Virus record (IMG/VR): IMGVR_UViG_3300046809_000255
Coordinates: 1 to 38,103 of that record
DNA: 38,103 nt
Reading direction: 5' to 3' (one strand)
Origin: a virus
The notes below the pieces were generated by a model that made no database searches, was not told the origin of the DNA, and saw nothing but the letters and a program-made list of their open reading frames with translations. Shown one piece after another: positions 36,885 to 38,103 of the stretch (positions are counted from its first letter, which is position 1; each line of letters begins with the position of its first letter). The position numbers and the translations under genes are program-made.

Positions 36885-37021
36885 CCGACGCGATCCCGAC
36901 CAGCAACTACGACCCGGACGAGCGGTTCGTGGATGACGTCCTCGTGGACGAGCCGCCGCCTCCGCTCGCGGATGACGAGGATGGCGAGGCAGACATGCCA
37001 AAGCTCGGAGGTGAAGGATGA
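36881..37021 (+). CDS. Small acidic protein, 46 aa
   Basis: It starts in an ATGA overlap. The protein is very acidic (YDPDERFVDDVLVDEP, ADDEDGEAD) and probably has no stable fold. It could bind a basic partner such as a nuclease or imitate DNA charge. It ends in an ATGA overlap with a membrane protein gene, with GGAGG before that start. Confidence 0.5.
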   Translation: MTDAIPTSNYDPDERFVDDVLVDEPPPPLADDEDGEADMPKLGGEG

Positions 37022-37161
37022 TCGGGACGCTCATCGTCGCGCTGATCCTCGTCGGTCTCATCCTCGCCGCCGTTGACCAGCTCCATGCCAGGGGCCAATC
37101 GGTCACCGACTGGGCTGTTATTGCCGCCAGCCTGGCGCTGCTGTTGTGGAGGCTCGCGTGA
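37018..37161 (+). CDS. Two-helix membrane protein, 47 aa
   Basis: The protein has two hydrophobic helices (TLIVALILVGLILAAV and WAVIAASLALLLWRL) joined by a short polar turn (DQLHARGQSVTD). The form is that of a class II type small holin. A good ribosome binding site (GGAGGTGAAGG) precedes the ATG. The next gene is also a membrane protein, so the two may be a holin pair. Confidence 0.6.
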   Translation: MIGTLIVALILVGLILAAVDQLHARGQSVTDWAVIAASLALLLWRLA

Positions 37162-37532
37162 TGGAATGGCTGACCGCGTTCTTCGTATCACCGGCAGGCA
37201 TCGCCGCGAAAGCCCTGCTGCTGGGAACGATCCTGACCTTCGTGCTCGGCGTCCTTGCCGCGGTGCGTGATGGGACATTCGGCTGGTCGTACGTCGATGC
37301 CTTCGTCAAGGACCCCCTGGCGCTCAAGGTCGGCCCGGTCACGGTGGTCCTCATCGGCGCCTACTTCGCCAACGATGCGACCGTGCTCGCGCCTGCTGTC
37401 ATTGCCGCTGGTGCCGTTGCAGCGGGCATGCTCAACGCCATCGTCGACTCGATCAGGCAGCTGACGATGACAAAGCCTGCGAGCGCCTCGGCCAACGTGC
37501 TGCCCGGCACGCCACCGCCGGCGAAGACGTGA
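37161..37532 (+). CDS. Holin-like membrane protein, 123 aa
   Basis: ATG 37161 touches the previous stop; GTG 37158 gives one residue more and a 4-bp overlap. Three helices are seen (AAKALLLGTILTFVLGVLAA, PVTVVLIGAYFANDATVLA, AVIAAGAVAAGMLNAIVDSI) and a Pro/Ala-rich tail. The arrangement resembles actinophage holins with a C-terminal soluble tail. It lies after the lysozyme genes and before the packaging genes. Confidence 0.65.
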   Translation: MEWLTAFFVSPAGIAAKALLLGTILTFVLGVLAAVRDGTFGWSYVDAFVKDPLALKVGPVTVVLIGAYFANDATVLAPAVIAAGAVAAGMLNAIVDSIRQLTMTKPASASANVLPGTPPPAKT

Positions 37533-37579
37533 ACAGCCCGAAGCGGATGGTGTCCGCTGGAGTGCTGCTCGTGCGATGA
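37529..37579 (+). CDS. Possible 16-codon coupling ORF
   Basis: A GTG at 37529 opens a 16-codon frame that fits between its neighbours by overlaps (GTGA and ATGA). It is too short to judge as protein; it may just keep ribosomes moving between two genes. Confidence 0.25.
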   Translation: MNSPKRMVSAGVLLVR

Positions 37580-37731
37580 GCCGCCGGCACGTGGTGCGCC
37601 GGCTCACTGATGGTCGCTACGTTTGCAAGGCGTGCGCGTTCAGCTCGCGCAGCGTCGACTCGGCAACAGCTCACGCGCTTGCTACCACGCAAAGGACGCA
37701 GCTGCACACATCGCGCACCGATCGGGCCTGA
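37576..37731 (+). CDS. Zinc-finger-like mini-protein, 51 aa
   Basis: A basic start (MSRRHVVRRLTDGR) leads into YVCKACAFSSRSVDSATAHA, a CxxC and His pattern resembling a C2H2 finger, with a further His close to the end. Its TGA shares a base with the ATG of the HNH gene next to it. Probable nucleic-acid binding. Short zinc-finger genes next to HNH and terminase genes are common in actinophages. Confidence 0.55.
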   Translation: MSRRHVVRRLTDGRYVCKACAFSSRSVDSATAHALATTQRTQLHTSRTDRA

Positions 37732-38045
37732 TGGCGTTCCGAGATCGACCGCGCGGGTGGGAGCGCACGAGCAAGTTCGTCATCGCCCGTGACGGGGGCA
37801 TCTGCTGGATCTGCGACGGACCGGGCGCAGACACCGCGGACCACATCATCCCGAGGAGTAAGGGCGGCAGTCACTCGCCGGTCAACCTCAAGGCGGCTCA
37901 TCGCAGCTGCAACGCCCAACGCCAGGATCGTGACGTGGCAGGACTGCCACCGATCCGACCACGAGCACCCGGGATCAAGGCGCGAATGCCGCGCCGAGCG
38001 AAGTCTCGACCCATGCCGCATGCGCGGGGATCGCGATGGGCATGA
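37731..38045 (+). CDS. HNH endonuclease of the packaging module, 104 aa
   Basis: The HNH core is complete: FVIARDGGICWICDGPGADT, then ADHIIPRSKGGSHSPVNLKA and HRSCNAQR. The Cys pair and the His residues bind zinc. HNH proteins beside the terminase, as in HK97 (gp74), act together with the terminase in DNA cutting for packaging. If the window is circular, this gene lies just 67 bases before terL. The basic C-terminal tail (RMPRRAKSRPMPHARGS) may bind DNA. Confidence 0.88.
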   Translation: MAFRDRPRGWERTSKFVIARDGGICWICDGPGADTADHIIPRSKGGSHSPVNLKAAHRSCNAQRQDRDVAGLPPIRPRAPGIKARMPRRAKSRPMPHARGSRWA

Positions 38046-38046
38046 C

Positions 38047-38103
38047 GTGAGCATCGTGGTGGTGCCGGACCCTTTTTCTAGGCCTCCGCGTACTGCAGTT
38101 GAC
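38047..38103 (+). CDS. Short frame running off the right end toward terL
   Basis: A GTG at 38047, directly after the HNH stop, opens a frame that is still open at the window edge (SIVVVPDPFSRPPRTAVD). If the right end is joined to the left end, it stops at TGA 10-12, which overlaps the TTG start of terL as TTGA. The product would be only 22 residues, so it is a coupling peptide or the remnant of a small terminase gene. Confidence 0.35.
   Translation, partial: MSIVVVPDPFSRPPRTAVD

Overview
The window is a G+C-rich, gene-dense genome of a temperate, long-tailed (siphovirus-type) phage. Most genes are on the + strand and run stop-into-start through ATGA, GTGA or TTGA overlaps. GTG and TTG starts are frequent. 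It encodes HK97-type packaging and head proteins, a 673-residue tape measure (roughly a 100 nm tail at about 1.5 angstrom per residue), a tyrosine integrase beside a tRNA-Leu(TAG) 3' end, a repressor/Cro-like switch and a GH25 endolysin. The host cannot be read directly. The composition, the secreted proteins with Pro/Ser-rich linkers and the leaderless-looking switch suggest an actinobacterium or a Chloroflexota member; this is inference.

Layout. (1) 9-8446: terminase large subunit, portal, a fused prohead protease-capsid gene with an internal start, head-tail connectors and the tail tube. (2) 7838-19684: tail assembly chaperones joined by a probable +1 frameshift, tape measure, a large multidomain tail-tip protein, baseplate or hub-type proteins, a RyR-domain protein, a small nucleotidyltransferase-fold protein and a beta-helix tail spike. 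(3) 19681-20320: convergence zone with a small zinc-finger gene, a degenerate tRNA and several hairpins that probably terminate transcription from both sides. (4) 20321-23644, minus strand: a cargo block of two secreted proteins and an exonuclease-fold/BRCT protein followed by two small genes. (5) 23645-24375: repressor and divergent switch. (6) 24369-31843: early genes, including many tiny ORFs, a YqaJ-type exonuclease, a Gp3-like protein, a PD-(D/E)XK nuclease, a replication-initiator-like protein with internal iterons and a RusA resolvase. (7) 31840-34115: excisionase-like protein, integrase, attP and small zinc or HTH proteins. (8) 34345-38045: lysis module (membrane proteins, RlpA-like protein, GH25 lysozyme) and HNH genes, leading into the terminase if the ends are joined.

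The two ends appear to fit together: a short frame opened at 38047 would cross the join and stop exactly in a TTGA overlap with the terminase start at 9. The window is therefore best read as a complete circular, or circularly permuted, phage genome opened at terL. Late transcription would run from about 34.1 kb through lysis, HNH, packaging, head and tail to about 19.7 kb. Early transcription would run from the switch at 24.4 kb to the integrase. The minus-strand repressor and cargo genes are the ones most likely to be expressed in a lysogen.

Most notable points: a UUU-CGU +1 frameshift candidate in the tail chaperones; a RyR-domain and nucleotidyltransferase-fold gene pair inside the tail operon; a lysogen-side cargo block whose exonuclease-fold protein has lost its third catalytic motif; mirror-image promoters that appear to start both switch genes without leaders; and two matching AGAAC-N4-GTTCT sites placed at the repressor/cargo boundary and ahead of the lysis module.
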